The translations under genes and the position numbers were made by a program. From JANMEX01 sp041751995 (GTDB lineage: Bacteria; Pseudomonadota; Alphaproteobacteria; Rhizobiales; Rhizobiaceae): DNA of 64,000 bases. The DNA lies in NCBI GenBank assembly GCA_041751995.1, contig JBGSHY010000039.1, forward strand, positions 111,117 to 175,116. The letters are read 5' to 3'. Under the pieces are notes generated by a model. It was given only the letters and a program-made list of their open reading frames with translations. It searched no databases and was not told the DNA's origin. Position 1 is the first letter of the stretch. Each line of letters begins with the position of its first letter. Of this stretch, positions 32,669 through 41,499 are shown one piece after another.

Positions 32669-33514
32669 TCAGGCAATGCGGATCAGCGCCACGCCGCCCA
32701 ATATCACGATGATTCCCGCCAATCTCCAGATGCCGATGGCTTCCTTGAACAGGACCACTGATATGGCAGCCGCAAACAGGATCGACGTTTCGCGCAGCGC
32801 CGCCACAGCTGCCACCGGCACGTTCTGGTTCATTGCCCACAACGCCGAACCGTAAGAACCAACGGTTGCCAACCCTCCGAAAATGCCGGCTTTCCAGCGC
32901 AATTTGAACTGGGCAAGCAGGTTTTGCCGTGCCGTGAGAAGCGCCCACAAAAGCAGCGGCATTGCGTGAAGCACAAAGATCCAAAGTGTGTAGGCAATCG
33001 GCGCACCCGATTTGCGCACGCCAATGCCGTCGGTGACCGTGTAAGCGGCGATGAAACAGGCGTTGATCAGCGCTGTTGCGACCGTTGAGCCTCCCGCCTT
33101 GGCAACACGAAGCGAGTCGAACGCCATCACCAGCACGCCGCTGCTGACCGCCAGCACACCGAGCCAGCGCAGTGGCGGCAGCGCTTCACCGATCAACGGC
33201 AGACTGACCAGCGCAACCAACAGCGGCGCGGTCCCGCGCATAAGAGGATAGGCAACGCTCATGTCACCGCCATGATAGGCTTTGGCGACAAGCCAGACAT
33301 AGACCGCCTGCAACGCGGCCGAGATCGCCAGATAAGGCCAGCTCGGCGCAAGCGGCTGGATCAAGAACGGCAAGACCGCCATCGCCATGACCATCGAACA
33401 GGTCATGACGACAACGGCGTTGAGGAATTTGTCGCCAGCGGATTTGACCACGGCGTTCCACGACGCGTGGAGCAAAGCTCCCAAGAGCACGATCAGGACG
33501 ATGGATCCGGGCAT
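32669..33514 (-). CDS. DMT superfamily (EamA) transporter
   Basis: A 281-residue membrane protein with ten predicted membrane segments in two EamA repeats: the first ends around VYPLMRGTAPLLVALVSLP (the conserved YP-RG-AP, about residues 89-107), and the second holds WAMNQNVPVAAVAALRETSI (about 226-245). EamA proteins export metabolites such as amino acids or nucleotide derivatives; substrate unknown. It stands alone on the minus strand, divergent from rlmJ with 106 bases between the starts and convergent with the tandem LysE pair. Confidence 0.86.
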   Translation of the reverse strand: MPGSIVLIVLLGALLHASWNAVVKSAGDKFLNAVVVMTCSMVMAMAVLPFLIQPLAPSWPYLAISAALQAVYVWLVAKAYHGGDMSVAYPLMRGTAPLLVALVSLPLIGEALPPLRWLGVLAVSSGVLVMAFDSLRVAKAGGSTVATALINACFIAAYTVTDGIGVRKSGAPIAYTLWIFVLHAMPLLLWALLTARQNLLAQFKLRWKAGIFGGLATVGSYGSALWAMNQNVPVAAVAALRETSILFAAAISVVLFKEAIGIWRLAGIIVILGGVALIRIA

Positions 33515-33620
33515 ATGCTTGCGTGATTCCGGCAGGTTGGCGGGAGTGCATCCATAGCGGATGACAATCGCGGCGGAAACACGGCTTGCAGATAATTGGC
33601 GCGCGTGAAAAAAGGCGCAG

Positions 33621-34469
33621 ATGAATTATCGCCATGCCTACCACGCCGGAAACTTTGCCGATGTCGCCAAGCACGTTATCGTGACGCGCATTGTCGAATA
33701 TCTGAAGCAGAAGGACAAAGCCTTTCGCGTGATCGACACCCATGCCGGCATCGGGCTTTACAATCTTGATGAGGGTGAAGCGGCCCGGACCGGCGAATGG
33801 CAGGACGGAATTGCCAAGGTCATTGATGCGCAGATGCCCGCGTCCGTGGCGGATCTTCTTGCGCCCTGGCTGAATGCCGTGCGCAGCGTCAACAGTGACA
33901 AGGGATTACGCAAATATCCGGGTAGCCCGAAGCTGGTGCGGATGCTGCTGCGCAAAAACGACCGGCTGTCGGCGATAGAGTTGCACCCGGAAGACGCGAA
34001 GATTTTGGCGCGCCATTTCGAAGGCGATTATCAGGTCCGGGTGATCGAGCTGGACGGCTGGCTGGCGCTCGGCGCGCATCTGCCGCCGAAGGAAAAACGC
34101 GGGTTGGTGTTTGTCGATCCGCCGTTCGAAGAGGGCTCGGAATTTGCTCGCTTGGTGCACGGATTGCGCGCGGCATATGCGCGCTGGCCGAATGGCATTT
34201 ACGCACTGTGGTATCCGCTCAAAGACAGGAAGTCGGTCGCTTCATTTCTCAAGGATTTGAAGGAAACCGGCATCCCGAAAGTTTTGAACACCGAACTTTA
34301 CATCTGCGGCCCCTCGCCTCAGCCTCGCCTTGACGGATCGGGCATGATCATCGTCAATCCGCCGTTCAAGCTGGCGGAAGAGCTTACGCTGATCTTTCCG
34401 GAACTGATGCGGCTGATGCAGCAGGACAAAGGCGGGTTCTGGCGGGTGGAATGGGTCAACGGCGAATGA
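33621..34469 (+). CDS. rlmJ: 23S rRNA (adenine(2030)-N6)-methyltransferase RlmJ
   Basis: A 282-residue SAM-dependent methyltransferase that makes m6A2030 of 23S rRNA. The family start MNYRHAYHAGNFADVAKH (residues 1-18) is nearly invariant, the SAM-binding motif is VIDTHAGIGLYNL (about 37-49), and the catalytic DPPF is in VFVDPPFEEGSEF (about 162-174). GLVFVDPPFEEG and the C-terminal IIVNPPFKLAEEL are also seen. Monocistronic apart from a small secreted-protein gene 79 bases downstream. Length and motifs are normal. Confidence 0.94.
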   Translation: MNYRHAYHAGNFADVAKHVIVTRIVEYLKQKDKAFRVIDTHAGIGLYNLDEGEAARTGEWQDGIAKVIDAQMPASVADLLAPWLNAVRSVNSDKGLRKYPGSPKLVRMLLRKNDRLSAIELHPEDAKILARHFEGDYQVRVIELDGWLALGAHLPPKEKRGLVFVDPPFEEGSEFARLVHGLRAAYARWPNGIYALWYPLKDRKSVASFLKDLKETGIPKVLNTELYICGPSPQPRLDGSGMIIVNPPFKLAEELTLIFPELMRLMQQDKGGFWRVEWVNGE

Positions 34470-34548
34470 CAATCGCTTGACCGCACAACCGGGCTCGGCG
34501 AAAGTGCCGACCAGATTCGCGGATGTTTCAACCGCAGGAGTTTTTCCG

Positions 34549-34974
34549 ATGCGCTTCGCCTCCATTCTTGCCGCCGCCGCCACCTTGATTTCTTCGCTCG
34601 CGCTCCCCGCCACATCTGCATTTGCCGGCAGCCGCCATCATCATGACGCAAGCGCCTGCAGCGCGCCGGCCATCCTGAGCAAAATTTCCAGCCGTTTTCA
34701 TCACCAGAGCCGCGAAGTGCATCAAGACACGTTGCGCATCGAGGCCTACGCGAAAGTGCACCAGCACCGTGCCTACGCGGCGGACGAGACTCACCTGATC
34801 GCGCGGCGCTATTGCGGGGCGACAGCGACGCTGTCTGACGGGCGCAAGCGCTACATCTGGTACTTCATCGAAACGCATGCCGGATTCGCAGGCATGGGCG
34901 ACAATGTCGAATTCTGCGTCAGCGGCTTTGATCGATGGAATGTCTACAACGCCCATTGCCGCGTTGCCCGCTGA
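34549..34974 (+). CDS. Small secreted hypothetical protein
   Basis: A 141-residue protein with a signal peptide (MRFASILAAAATLISSLALP, cleaved near SAFA), followed by GSRHHHDASACSAPAILSKI. It contains four cysteines in the mature part (SACSAP, RRYCGATATL, EFCVSGFD, NAHCRVAR), likely two disulfides, and aromatic blocks (RYIWYFIETHAGFAGMGDNV). The pattern of Cys and the end DRWNVYNAHCR recall small rhizobial periplasmic proteins of unknown role. GCAGGAG lies eight bases before the ATG. It lies between rlmJ and an RNase T2 gene on the same strand. Confidence 0.68.
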   Translation: MRFASILAAAATLISSLALPATSAFAGSRHHHDASACSAPAILSKISSRFHHQSREVHQDTLRIEAYAKVHQHRAYAADETHLIARRYCGATATLSDGRKRYIWYFIETHAGFAGMGDNVEFCVSGFDRWNVYNAHCRVAR

Positions 34975-34993
34975 GTAGGCCGGGTCACCAGGC

Positions 34994-35746
34994 GTGCCCA
35001 CCAATAAGTATGGCTATCGGTTGGCTGCCGCTGCATTGGTGCTGTTGAGCGGATGCACCGACAACAGCACGCCACCGGCGACAGCACCGACACCCATCGC
35101 CAATGCCGCGCCGAAAACCAGCGTCCAACCGCAAGCAAATCCTTCGGGCACGAAGGTCGCAAAGACCGCCGAGCTGCCGCAAGGCACAGGATTTGATTTT
35201 TACGTCCTCGCGCTTTCGTGGTCACCTGCATACTGCGCGCTGGAAGGGTCAAGCGCCGATCCGGCGCAATGCGACGCTTCCAAGCCGTTCCGGTTCATCG
35301 TGCACGGGCTTTGGCCGCAGTATGAACGCGGCTATCCGGACAGTTGCCGGACCGGTGGTTATCCCAGCCGCGATCAAATCCGCTCCATATCCGATCTGAC
35401 CCCCTCACCCGGTCTTGTCCGGCATGAATGGGAAAAACACGGCACCTGTTCCGGATTGTCTCCGGCGGAATATTTCACTGTCCTGCGCGCCGCTTCACAG
35501 AGCGTTGTTATACCAGCGCAATTTTCAGGCACCAGGCGGTTCGCGCTGTCGCCACAAGCTGTCGAGACAGCGTTTGCGCGTGCCAATCCCGGACTTTCCA
35601 GCGGGGCCGTGACGACCTCTTGTGACAGCGGGTTGTTGACCGAAGTGCGGATATGTCTCACCAAGTCACTCGAATTCCGCAACTGCCAGGAAGTCGACCG
35701 CAACGGCTGCCGCGCCAAATCTGTAACAATTGAACCCGTCCAATGA
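34994..35746 (+). CDS. Ribonuclease T2 family lipoprotein
   Basis: A 250-residue endoribonuclease. The start is GTG at 34994 because no ATG in frame precedes the signal; the N terminus LAAAALVLLSGC ends in a lipobox, so Cys20 or so would be lipidated. After a Pro/Thr/Ala-rich linker, the T2 catalytic segments are CAS1 FIVHGLWPQYERGYPDSC (about residues 101-118) and CAS2 VRHEWEKHGTCSG (about 139-151), with both catalytic histidines. Several cysteines fit the family disulfides. RNase T2 cuts RNA via 2',3'-cyclic products, probably for nutrient salvage in the periplasm. The GST gene starts seven bases after the stop. Confidence 0.87.
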   Translation: MPTNKYGYRLAAAALVLLSGCTDNSTPPATAPTPIANAAPKTSVQPQANPSGTKVAKTAELPQGTGFDFYVLALSWSPAYCALEGSSADPAQCDASKPFRFIVHGLWPQYERGYPDSCRTGGYPSRDQIRSISDLTPSPGLVRHEWEKHGTCSGLSPAEYFTVLRAASQSVVIPAQFSGTRRFALSPQAVETAFARANPGLSSGAVTTSCDSGLLTEVRICLTKSLEFRNCQEVDRNGCRAKSVTIEPVQ

Positions 35747-35753
35747 GGTCATG

Positions 35754-36353
35754 ATGTCAAAACTGCTGGTGTCTCTCACGTCTCCCTACAGTTCCAAAGT
35801 CCGCATGGCAGCAACGCATTGCGGCTATGAGTTCGAGACGGTGCTGACCGATACAACAAAACCGAATGCCTATTTGTCGGCGGTCAATCCGCTGGGAAAA
35901 ATTCCGGTCCTGATTTCGGACAAGGACGGCGCGGTTTTCGACAGTATGGTGATCGTGCAATATCTCAACCGCGAAACCGGCGGCAAGCTTTTGCCTCGTG
36001 CTGCCGCAAAGCGCCTTGATGCCGAACGGCTGGAATCCATTGCCGACGGTATCAACGATTGCGCCGTTGCCTATATCTACGAGCAGCGCCAACGCCCGGA
36101 AACGCATATCTATCAGGGTTGGCTCGACAAGCAGTGGGGCAAAGTGACCAAGGCGCTCGACTACCTTGAATCGACATCGCCAAAGCTGCCCGCGAAAATA
36201 CATTCAGGGCACATCGCGCTCGCCGCCGCGCTCGGCTATCTCAATCTGCGCTTTCCCGGCTGGGAAAAGGGCCGGCCGAAATTGAAGCGCTATTTGAAGA
36301 AGTTCTCTGAAAAGCATGCCGACCTGGCCGCGCTTTTGCCTCGGCAGCCATAA
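35754..36353 (+). CDS. Glutathione S-transferase family protein
   Basis: A 199-residue cytosolic GST-like protein. The thioredoxin-like N domain shows SLTSPYSSKVRMAATH (residues 5-20), the cis-Pro in NPLGKIPVLI (about 47-56) and DSMVIVQYLNRE with the glutathione-binding Ser/Gln pair (about 65-76); the C-terminal helical domain follows. The catalytic residue around the SPYS motif is likely Ser. The substrate is unknown. The ATG pair is at 35751 and 35754; GAGG overlapping the RNase T2 stop suits the second. A terminator for the opposite strand lies just past the stop. Confidence 0.84.
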   Translation: MSKLLVSLTSPYSSKVRMAATHCGYEFETVLTDTTKPNAYLSAVNPLGKIPVLISDKDGAVFDSMVIVQYLNRETGGKLLPRAAAKRLDAERLESIADGINDCAVAYIYEQRQRPETHIYQGWLDKQWGKVTKALDYLESTSPKLPAKIHSGHIALAAALGYLNLRFPGWEKGRPKLKRYLKKFSEKHADLAALLPRQP

Positions 36354-36361
36354 CACCAGAC

Positions 36362-36389
36362 AAAAAAGCCGGGCGGTTTCCCGCCCGGC
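36362..36389 (-). terminator. Intrinsic terminator of the minus-strand barrel gene
   Basis: GCCGGGCGG (36368-36376) and CCGCCCGGC (36381-36389) form a perfect 9-bp stem with a TTTC loop. On the minus strand the hairpin is followed by six T (36362-36367), giving a strong terminator 31 bases after the stop of the outer-membrane protein gene. It is also between that gene and the convergent GST gene. Confidence 0.88.
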
Positions 36390-36420
36390 AATCTGGATCA
36401 GAGACAGACTTTGTCGTGGA

Positions 36421-37050
36421 CTAGAACTTGAGACCCGCACCGATGCGGATTTCATTTTCGGTGAGCTTGGCACTTGTGCCGCCGCCGACATTGTAGTTCT
36501 CGCTGCCGTAGGCGTTATGGCGATATTCAACACGGCCGATGACGTTGCCGGTGATCTTTGCATCAATGCCAGCGCCTGCGGTCCAGCCGATGTGGGTCTG
36601 CGTGTCATCGGAAATGCCGTCAGCCAGCTTGCCGCGTGTGGCAGCAACACCTGCCGCGCCATAAATCAGCGCCGGGCCCATATCAACACCGGCACGGGCG
36701 CGCAAAGCGCCGTTCATGCCATGCTTGGCGGTGACGCCGCCCTCGGTGCCATCTGACATTGAATAGCCGGCATCCGCTTCAGCGCCATAGACAATCGAAT
36801 CGGACTGCATGTTGTAGCCGCCGAACACGCCGCCATTGAAGCCCTTGGAATTGACGCCGCCGTGGTCCGCCCAGCCGTGGCCGAGATAGACACCGCCGTA
36901 AGCGCCTGCCCAACCGGCAGCCTGAGGCTCTTCATAAGCGGGTGCTTCCGGCGCAGACGGGATTTCGTCGATTGCGTCAGCGGCGAAAGCGAATGTCGGC
37001 AAGGCCGCAAAGGCGGCGGCGGCAGCGATCATTGCAAAGTTGCGTTTCAT
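36421..37050 (-). CDS. Outer-membrane beta-barrel protein (Omp25/Omp31-like)
   Basis: A 209-residue protein with a signal peptide (MKRNFAMIAAAAAFAALPTF, cleaved at FAFAA). The mature part is an eight-stranded barrel of the porin/OmpA-like type seen in Brucella and rhizobia: WAGAYGGVYLGHGWADHGG, GGVFGGYNMQSDSIVYGAE, GALRARAGVDMGPALIYGAA, VEYRHNAYG and the C-terminal IRIGAGLKF with terminal Phe. AAAGGAGAA ahead of the ATG is a strong ribosome site, and a strong terminator follows, so the gene is probably highly expressed. It is not close in sequence to the barrel protein at 598. Confidence 0.88.
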   Translation of the reverse strand: MKRNFAMIAAAAAFAALPTFAFAADAIDEIPSAPEAPAYEEPQAAGWAGAYGGVYLGHGWADHGGVNSKGFNGGVFGGYNMQSDSIVYGAEADAGYSMSDGTEGGVTAKHGMNGALRARAGVDMGPALIYGAAGVAATRGKLADGISDDTQTHIGWTAGAGIDAKITGNVIGRVEYRHNAYGSENYNVGGGTSAKLTENEIRIGAGLKF

Positions 37051-37343
37051 GATGGTTCTCCTTTTTACAAAGCACTTGAGATGCCTGGCACGTTCAGATG
37101 CCTGTGATTGGATGGCTATGTGCCTCGAAACCAAGGATGGTGGCAGAATCCGGCAGGAGCGTGCGCAAAACAAGGTGATTGCGTGTCCCAATCATGGCAG
37201 GATCAACAGGTGGCAAATCGGCAACGTGATTGATTTGAAACAGATTTTATGAAAATCCGTTGCATTGTGCCTGTTGGCCGGAACTTTTCGCACTAGATCA
37301 CGGTAACTGATTGATTAAAGAGGCAAGTTTGGAGTTTACACCT

Positions 37344-38105
37344 ATGGCGAAAAGACCGGTGGCATTGGTGACAGGCGGCGCGCGGCGGATCGGGCGGGCG
37401 ATCGTTGAAGACCTGTGCGCGCATGGGTTTAACGCTGCGGTGCATTACCACGGATCGCGCGACGAGGCTGATGAACTGCGTGCACAGATGGGGGATCTGG
37501 GCGCTAGGGTCGAGTTATTTGAGGCAGATCTTGCCCATGCGGCTGCGTGCAAAGTGCTGTTTGCCGACGTGCTTGCCGCGTTCGGCAAGGTTGATCTTCT
37601 GGTCAACAATGCTTCGGTTTTCGAAGACGACTCCATCGGCAGGCTGGACGAAGACCTGTTCGACCGCCATTTTGCCGTACATGTCAAAGCGCCATCATTT
37701 CTCACCGAAGCTTTTGCCGAGGCGCTGGATCGGAGCAAGGACGGACTGGTCGTGAATATCATCGACGAGCGTGTCTGGCGCCTGACGCCGAATTTCTACT
37801 CCTATACGCTTTCAAAGGCTGCCCTTTGGGCGGCGACACAGACGATGGCGCAGGCGCTCGCCCCGCGCATACGGGTCAACGCCATCGGCCCCGGCCCAAC
37901 CTTGCGCAACAGCCGTCAGAGCGAGGCGGACTTTGCCCGTCAGGCGCTGTCCGTTCTGCTGCAGCGTGGGCCGGACCTGTCCGAATTCGGCGCGACAATC
38001 CGCTTCCTCCTTGGCGCGAAATCGGTGACCGGTCAGATGATTGCGCTCGATGGCGGCCAGCACCTGGCCTGGGAAACGCCGGACGTTGCCGGGATTGCCG
38101 AATGA
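37344..38105 (+). CDS. SDR family oxidoreductase (pteridine-reductase-like)
   Basis: A 253-residue Rossmann-fold NAD(P)H reductase. Seen: VTGGARRIGRAIVEDL (about residues 9-24), NNASVF (about 89-94), YSYTLSKAALW with the catalytic Tyr and Lys (about 152-162), and the C-terminal TGQMIALDGGQHLAW. The TGGARRIG motif, with two Arg, is typical of FolM/pteridine reductase-like SDRs, so a dihydrofolate or dihydromonapterin reductase role is possible; the substrate is not proven. ATG at 37344 is the family start. Its stop overlaps the uvrC ATG by four bases (ATGA), as is usual in Rhizobiales. Confidence 0.85.
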   Translation: MAKRPVALVTGGARRIGRAIVEDLCAHGFNAAVHYHGSRDEADELRAQMGDLGARVELFEADLAHAAACKVLFADVLAAFGKVDLLVNNASVFEDDSIGRLDEDLFDRHFAVHVKAPSFLTEAFAEALDRSKDGLVVNIIDERVWRLTPNFYSYTLSKAALWAATQTMAQALAPRIRVNAIGPGPTLRNSRQSEADFARQALSVLLQRGPDLSEFGATIRFLLGAKSVTGQMIALDGGQHLAWETPDVAGIAE

Positions 38106-40120
38106 CATCAAACCCCAAAGACTTTTCGGCCAAAGACTTGCCGGACGACGTGCCCGAAGTCGAAGAAGACATCGAGGTTACCGAAGTCGCAGCCACAACC
38201 ATGCCCAATTGGGAAAGCGGCACTGCCCTGCCCGATGTTGTCGGCATTGAAGTCATTCAGGAATTGGTGAAGCGGCTGCCCAATGGTCCGGGGGTTTACC
38301 GGATGATGAATGCGGGCGGGGATGTGCTCTATGTTGGCAAGGCGCGGTCACTCAAGAAGCGCGTGTCGAACTATGCGCAAGGGCGCGGCCATTCCAACCG
38401 TATCCACCGGATGGTGGGCGAAACCGCCTCGATGGAGTTTGTCACGACCCGGACAGAAGCTGAGGCGCTGCTGCTGGAAGCCAATTTGGTCAAGCGGCTG
38501 CGGCCCCGCTACAATGTGCTTTTGCGTGATGACAAATCATTCCCGTACATTCTGATTTCCGGCGACCACCAGTCGCCAGGTATTTTCAAGCATCGTGGCG
38601 CTCAGAGCAGAAAAGGCAGCTATTTCGGCCCGTTCGCCTCCGCAGGTGCAGTAACGCGGACAATCAATGCGCTGCAGCGGGCTTTCCTGCTTCGCACCTG
38701 CACCGACTCGTTTCTAGAAAACCGCAGCCGCCCCTGCCTGCTCTATCAAATCAAGCGCTGCGCGGCGCCTTGCACCCATGAAGTCAACGAGAATGACTAT
38801 CTGGCAATGGTCTCAGAGGCGAAGGACTTTCTGTCCGGCAAGAGTCAGAATGTGAAGACCACACTGTCGGCGGCGATGGCACAGGCGGCGGAGACGCTGG
38901 ACTTTGAGCGGGCCGCAATTTACCGCGACCGCCTTTCGGCGTTGTCGCATGTGACCAGCCAACAGGGCATCAATCCCCAGTCGATCGAAGAGGCGGATGT
39001 GTTCGCAATTTCACAGGATGGCGGGCTGACCTGCGTTGAAGTGTTCTTCTTCCGCACGGGACAGAACTGGGGCAATCATGCCTATTTCCCCAAGGCTGAC
39101 TCCAGCCTATCGACTGGCGAAGTGCTGGCATCATTTCTGGCGCAATTTTACGACGGCAAGCCCGTGCCGCGCTCGATCCTTCTGTCGGAGCCTGCTGACG
39201 AACAGGAGCTTCTGGCGCTGGCCCTGTCCGGGCATGCAGGCCGAAAGATTGACATCAGCGTGCCGCAGCGCGGCGAAAAGAAACAGGTGATGGAACAGGT
39301 CGCCGCCAACGGGCGCGAGGCGCTGGCACGCAAGCTCGCCGATACGGCATCGCAGAAAATGCTGCTGGACGGAGTGGCCAAGGTTTTCAATTTGCCCGCT
39401 CCGCCGCGCCGCATTGAAGTCTATGACAATTCGCACATCATGGGCACAAATGCCGTCGGTGCGATGGTCGTTGCCGGGCCGGACGGGTTCGTGAAAAACC
39501 AGTACCGCAAGTTCAATATCCGCTCGACCACCATCACACCGGGCGATGATTTCGGGATGATGAAAGAGGTGATGGAGCGGCGTTTCTCGCGACTGATCAA
39601 GGACAATACGGATGACGATGGCGCTCCGGAGATTGTCGATGACAATGATCCGGACGCCTTCCCGGCCTGGCCCGATCTCGTGTTCATCGACGGCGGCCAG
39701 GGCCAGATGACGGCGGTGCGCACCATGCTCAAAGAATTGGGCCTTGAGGGAAAGATCACCGCTGTCGGCATCGCCAAGGGCGTTGACCGCGAGGCCGGGC
39801 GCGAGCGGTTTTTTGCCGAGGGGCGTGACCCGTTCACCATGCCGCCGCGCGATCCGGTGCTGTATTTCATCCAGCGCCTGCGCGACGAAGCGCACCGCTT
39901 CGCCATCGGTTCGCATCGGGCGCGACGCAAGAAGGAATTGGTCAAGAATCCGCTTGATGAAATCGACGGCATAGGGCCGACACGCAAACGGGCGCTATTG
40001 AACCATTTCGGAACAGCAAAAGCGGTGTCGCGAGCAGGAATTGAGGATCTGAAGGCCGTTGGCGGTGTTTCAGCGGCAATGGCGGAAGCAATTTACAACC
40101 ATTTCCATGAGAACAGCTGA
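38102..40120 (+). CDS. uvrC: Excinuclease ABC subunit C
   Basis: A 672-residue dual-incision nuclease of nucleotide excision repair. Domains in order: an acidic N-terminal extension of about 55 residues (rich in Glu and Asp), GIY-YIG (GPGVYRMMNAGGDVLYVGKA, about 60-80), a UvrB-binding UVR helix (QAAETLDFERAAIYRDRLSA, about 260-279), the RNase H-like endonuclease with EVYDNSHIMGTNAVGAMVV (about 437-455), and tandem HhH (IDGIGPTRKRALLNHFG). All catalytic segments are present. The acidic extension is common in rhizobia. The start is fixed by the ATGA overlap with the SDR gene; pgsA follows after 59 bases. Confidence 0.95.
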   Translation: MTSNPKDFSAKDLPDDVPEVEEDIEVTEVAATTMPNWESGTALPDVVGIEVIQELVKRLPNGPGVYRMMNAGGDVLYVGKARSLKKRVSNYAQGRGHSNRIHRMVGETASMEFVTTRTEAEALLLEANLVKRLRPRYNVLLRDDKSFPYILISGDHQSPGIFKHRGAQSRKGSYFGPFASAGAVTRTINALQRAFLLRTCTDSFLENRSRPCLLYQIKRCAAPCTHEVNENDYLAMVSEAKDFLSGKSQNVKTTLSAAMAQAAETLDFERAAIYRDRLSALSHVTSQQGINPQSIEEADVFAISQDGGLTCVEVFFFRTGQNWGNHAYFPKADSSLSTGEVLASFLAQFYDGKPVPRSILLSEPADEQELLALALSGHAGRKIDISVPQRGEKKQVMEQVAANGREALARKLADTASQKMLLDGVAKVFNLPAPPRRIEVYDNSHIMGTNAVGAMVVAGPDGFVKNQYRKFNIRSTTITPGDDFGMMKEVMERRFSRLIKDNTDDDGAPEIVDDNDPDAFPAWPDLVFIDGGQGQMTAVRTMLKELGLEGKITAVGIAKGVDREAGRERFFAEGRDPFTMPPRDPVLYFIQRLRDEAHRFAIGSHRARRKKELVKNPLDEIDGIGPTRKRALLNHFGTAKAVSRAGIEDLKAVGGVSAAMAEAIYNHFHENS

Positions 40121-40179
40121 AGCTTGCATTGACGTTGAAGCCCCTGTCCTGTTTGTTGACGCTCAACCCGAGTGGAATC

Positions 40180-40770
40180 ATGGCCAAACGCGCTTACAAC
40201 ATACCCAACATGCTGACCTACGCGCGCATCGTCGCCGTGCCGCTGGTGGTGTTGTGCTTTTTTCTCGAAGGCCAATTGAAATCCAGCGACTTTGCCCGCT
40301 GGGCGGCGCTGACCCTTTTCGCGCTGGCGAGCATCACTGACTATCTCGATGGCTATCTGGCGCGGCTGTGGAAGCAGTCTTCGACAATCGGCCGGATGCT
40401 GGATCCGATTGCCGACAAGCTTTTGGTGTCGGCCTGTTTGCTGCTATTGGCCGCTGATGGCACCATTGCCGGCTGGACGCTGTGGGCGGCGATCATCATC
40501 TTGTGCCGCGAAATTCTGGTGTCTGGCCTGCGTGAATATCTGGCAGAGCTGAAGGTTTCCGTACCGGTCAGCCGACTGGCGAAATGGAAGACGACCATCC
40601 AGATGGTTGCTGTTGGTTTCTTGTTGGCTGGTCCGGCAGGCGATAAAATTCTGCCCTACACGACCGAATACGGCATCATCTTGCTTTGGGCAGCAGCAAT
40701 CCTGACGCTTTACACCGGCTACGATTATTTCCGTGCCGGGCTGAAGCATATCGTGGACGATGAAGACTGA
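40180..40770 (+). CDS. pgsA: CDP-diacylglycerol-glycerol-3-phosphate 3-phosphatidyltransferase
   Basis: A 196-residue inner-membrane enzyme that makes phosphatidylglycerol phosphate. NIPNMLTYARIVAVPLVVLC begins the family fold; the CDP-alcohol signature D-x2-DG-x2-AR-x8-G-x3-D-x3-D is complete in DYLDGYLARLWKQSS and GRMLDPIADKLLV (about residues 66-95). The position directly downstream of uvrC is the classical place of pgsA in proteobacteria, which supports this being the true enzyme over the related gene at 21890. Its stop overlaps the moaD start by one base (TGATG). Confidence 0.93.
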   Translation: MAKRAYNIPNMLTYARIVAVPLVVLCFFLEGQLKSSDFARWAALTLFALASITDYLDGYLARLWKQSSTIGRMLDPIADKLLVSACLLLLAADGTIAGWTLWAAIIILCREILVSGLREYLAELKVSVPVSRLAKWKTTIQMVAVGFLLAGPAGDKILPYTTEYGIILLWAAAILTLYTGYDYFRAGLKHIVDDED

Positions 40771-41021
40771 TGAAGCTCATCTATTTTGCATGGGTGCGCG
40801 AGCGGATCGGCAAGCCGGAAGAGGACATTGACCTTCCGGACAGCGTCAAGACGGTCGGAGACTTGCTGCAATTCCTCAAAACCCGCGGCGAAGAATATGA
40901 AGCGGCGCTGCAAGTGCCGAAAGTCATCCGTGTGGCGATCAATCAGGAACATGTCGAACACGATGAACTGATTGCGGGTGCGCGCGAAATTGCGCTCTTT
41001 CCGCCCATGACGGGTGGCTGA
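40770..41021 (+). CDS. moaD: Molybdopterin synthase sulfur carrier subunit
   Basis: An 83-residue ubiquitin-fold protein. FAWVRERIGKPEEDIDLPDS begins the fold and the chain ends in PPMTGG, the Gly-Gly tail that is adenylated and thiocarboxylated by MoeB and then donates sulfur to cyclic pyranopterin. It pairs with the MoaE gene that follows after one base. The start ATG at 40770 overlaps the pgsA stop. The molybdenum cofactor made with it could serve the oxidoreductase at 29105 among others. Confidence 0.93.
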   Translation: MKLIYFAWVRERIGKPEEDIDLPDSVKTVGDLLQFLKTRGEEYEAALQVPKVIRVAINQEHVEHDELIAGAREIALFPPMTGG

Positions 41022-41022
41022 C

Positions 41023-41499
41023 ATGGCCACGGTCGAGCCAGATGTCCGGGTTCAGGCAGAAGACTTCGACGCCGCTGCCGAAATTGCCGCTCTGACGAAA
41101 GACCGGGCCGACATAGGCGCCATCGTGACATTCACCGGTCTTTGCCGAGATGAAGGCGGGATGCTGGCTGCGCTGGAGCTGGAACATTATCCGGGCATGG
41201 CGGAAGCCGAAATCCGCCGCATCTCGCACCTCGCCATCGAGCGTTGGCCGGTACAATCGCTGATCGCCATCCACCGCGTCGGCAAGATCGCGCCGGGCGG
41301 TAACATTGTGCTGGTCATTGCCGCCTCTCCGCATCGGGAAGCAGCGTTTTCGGCAGCTTCCTTCCTGATGGATTTCCTGAAAACCAGTGCGCCGTTCTGG
41401 AAGAAGGAGCATCTGAAAGATGGCACATCCGGCAATTGGGTGGATGCGAAAGACAAGGATGATGCGGCGTTGAAGAAGTGGGAAACGCCCTCAAACTGA
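41023..41499 (+). CDS. moaE: Molybdopterin synthase catalytic subunit
   Basis: A 158-residue large subunit of molybdopterin synthase; converts cyclic pyranopterin monophosphate to molybdopterin using sulfur on MoaD. Seen: VQAEDFDAAAEIAAL, AIVTFTGLCRDEG, LELEHYPGMAEAEIRRIS, HRVGKIAPGGNIVLV and the lysine-rich PFWKKEHLKDGTSGNWVDA with the active-site lysines (about residues 125-143). ATG at 41023 is used; a GTG at 41014 is possible. The tail overlaps the convergent YaiI-type gene by nine bases. Confidence 0.93.
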   Translation: MATVEPDVRVQAEDFDAAAEIAALTKDRADIGAIVTFTGLCRDEGGMLAALELEHYPGMAEAEIRRISHLAIERWPVQSLIAIHRVGKIAPGGNIVLVIAASPHREAAFSAASFLMDFLKTSAPFWKKEHLKDGTSGNWVDAKDKDDAALKKWETPSN

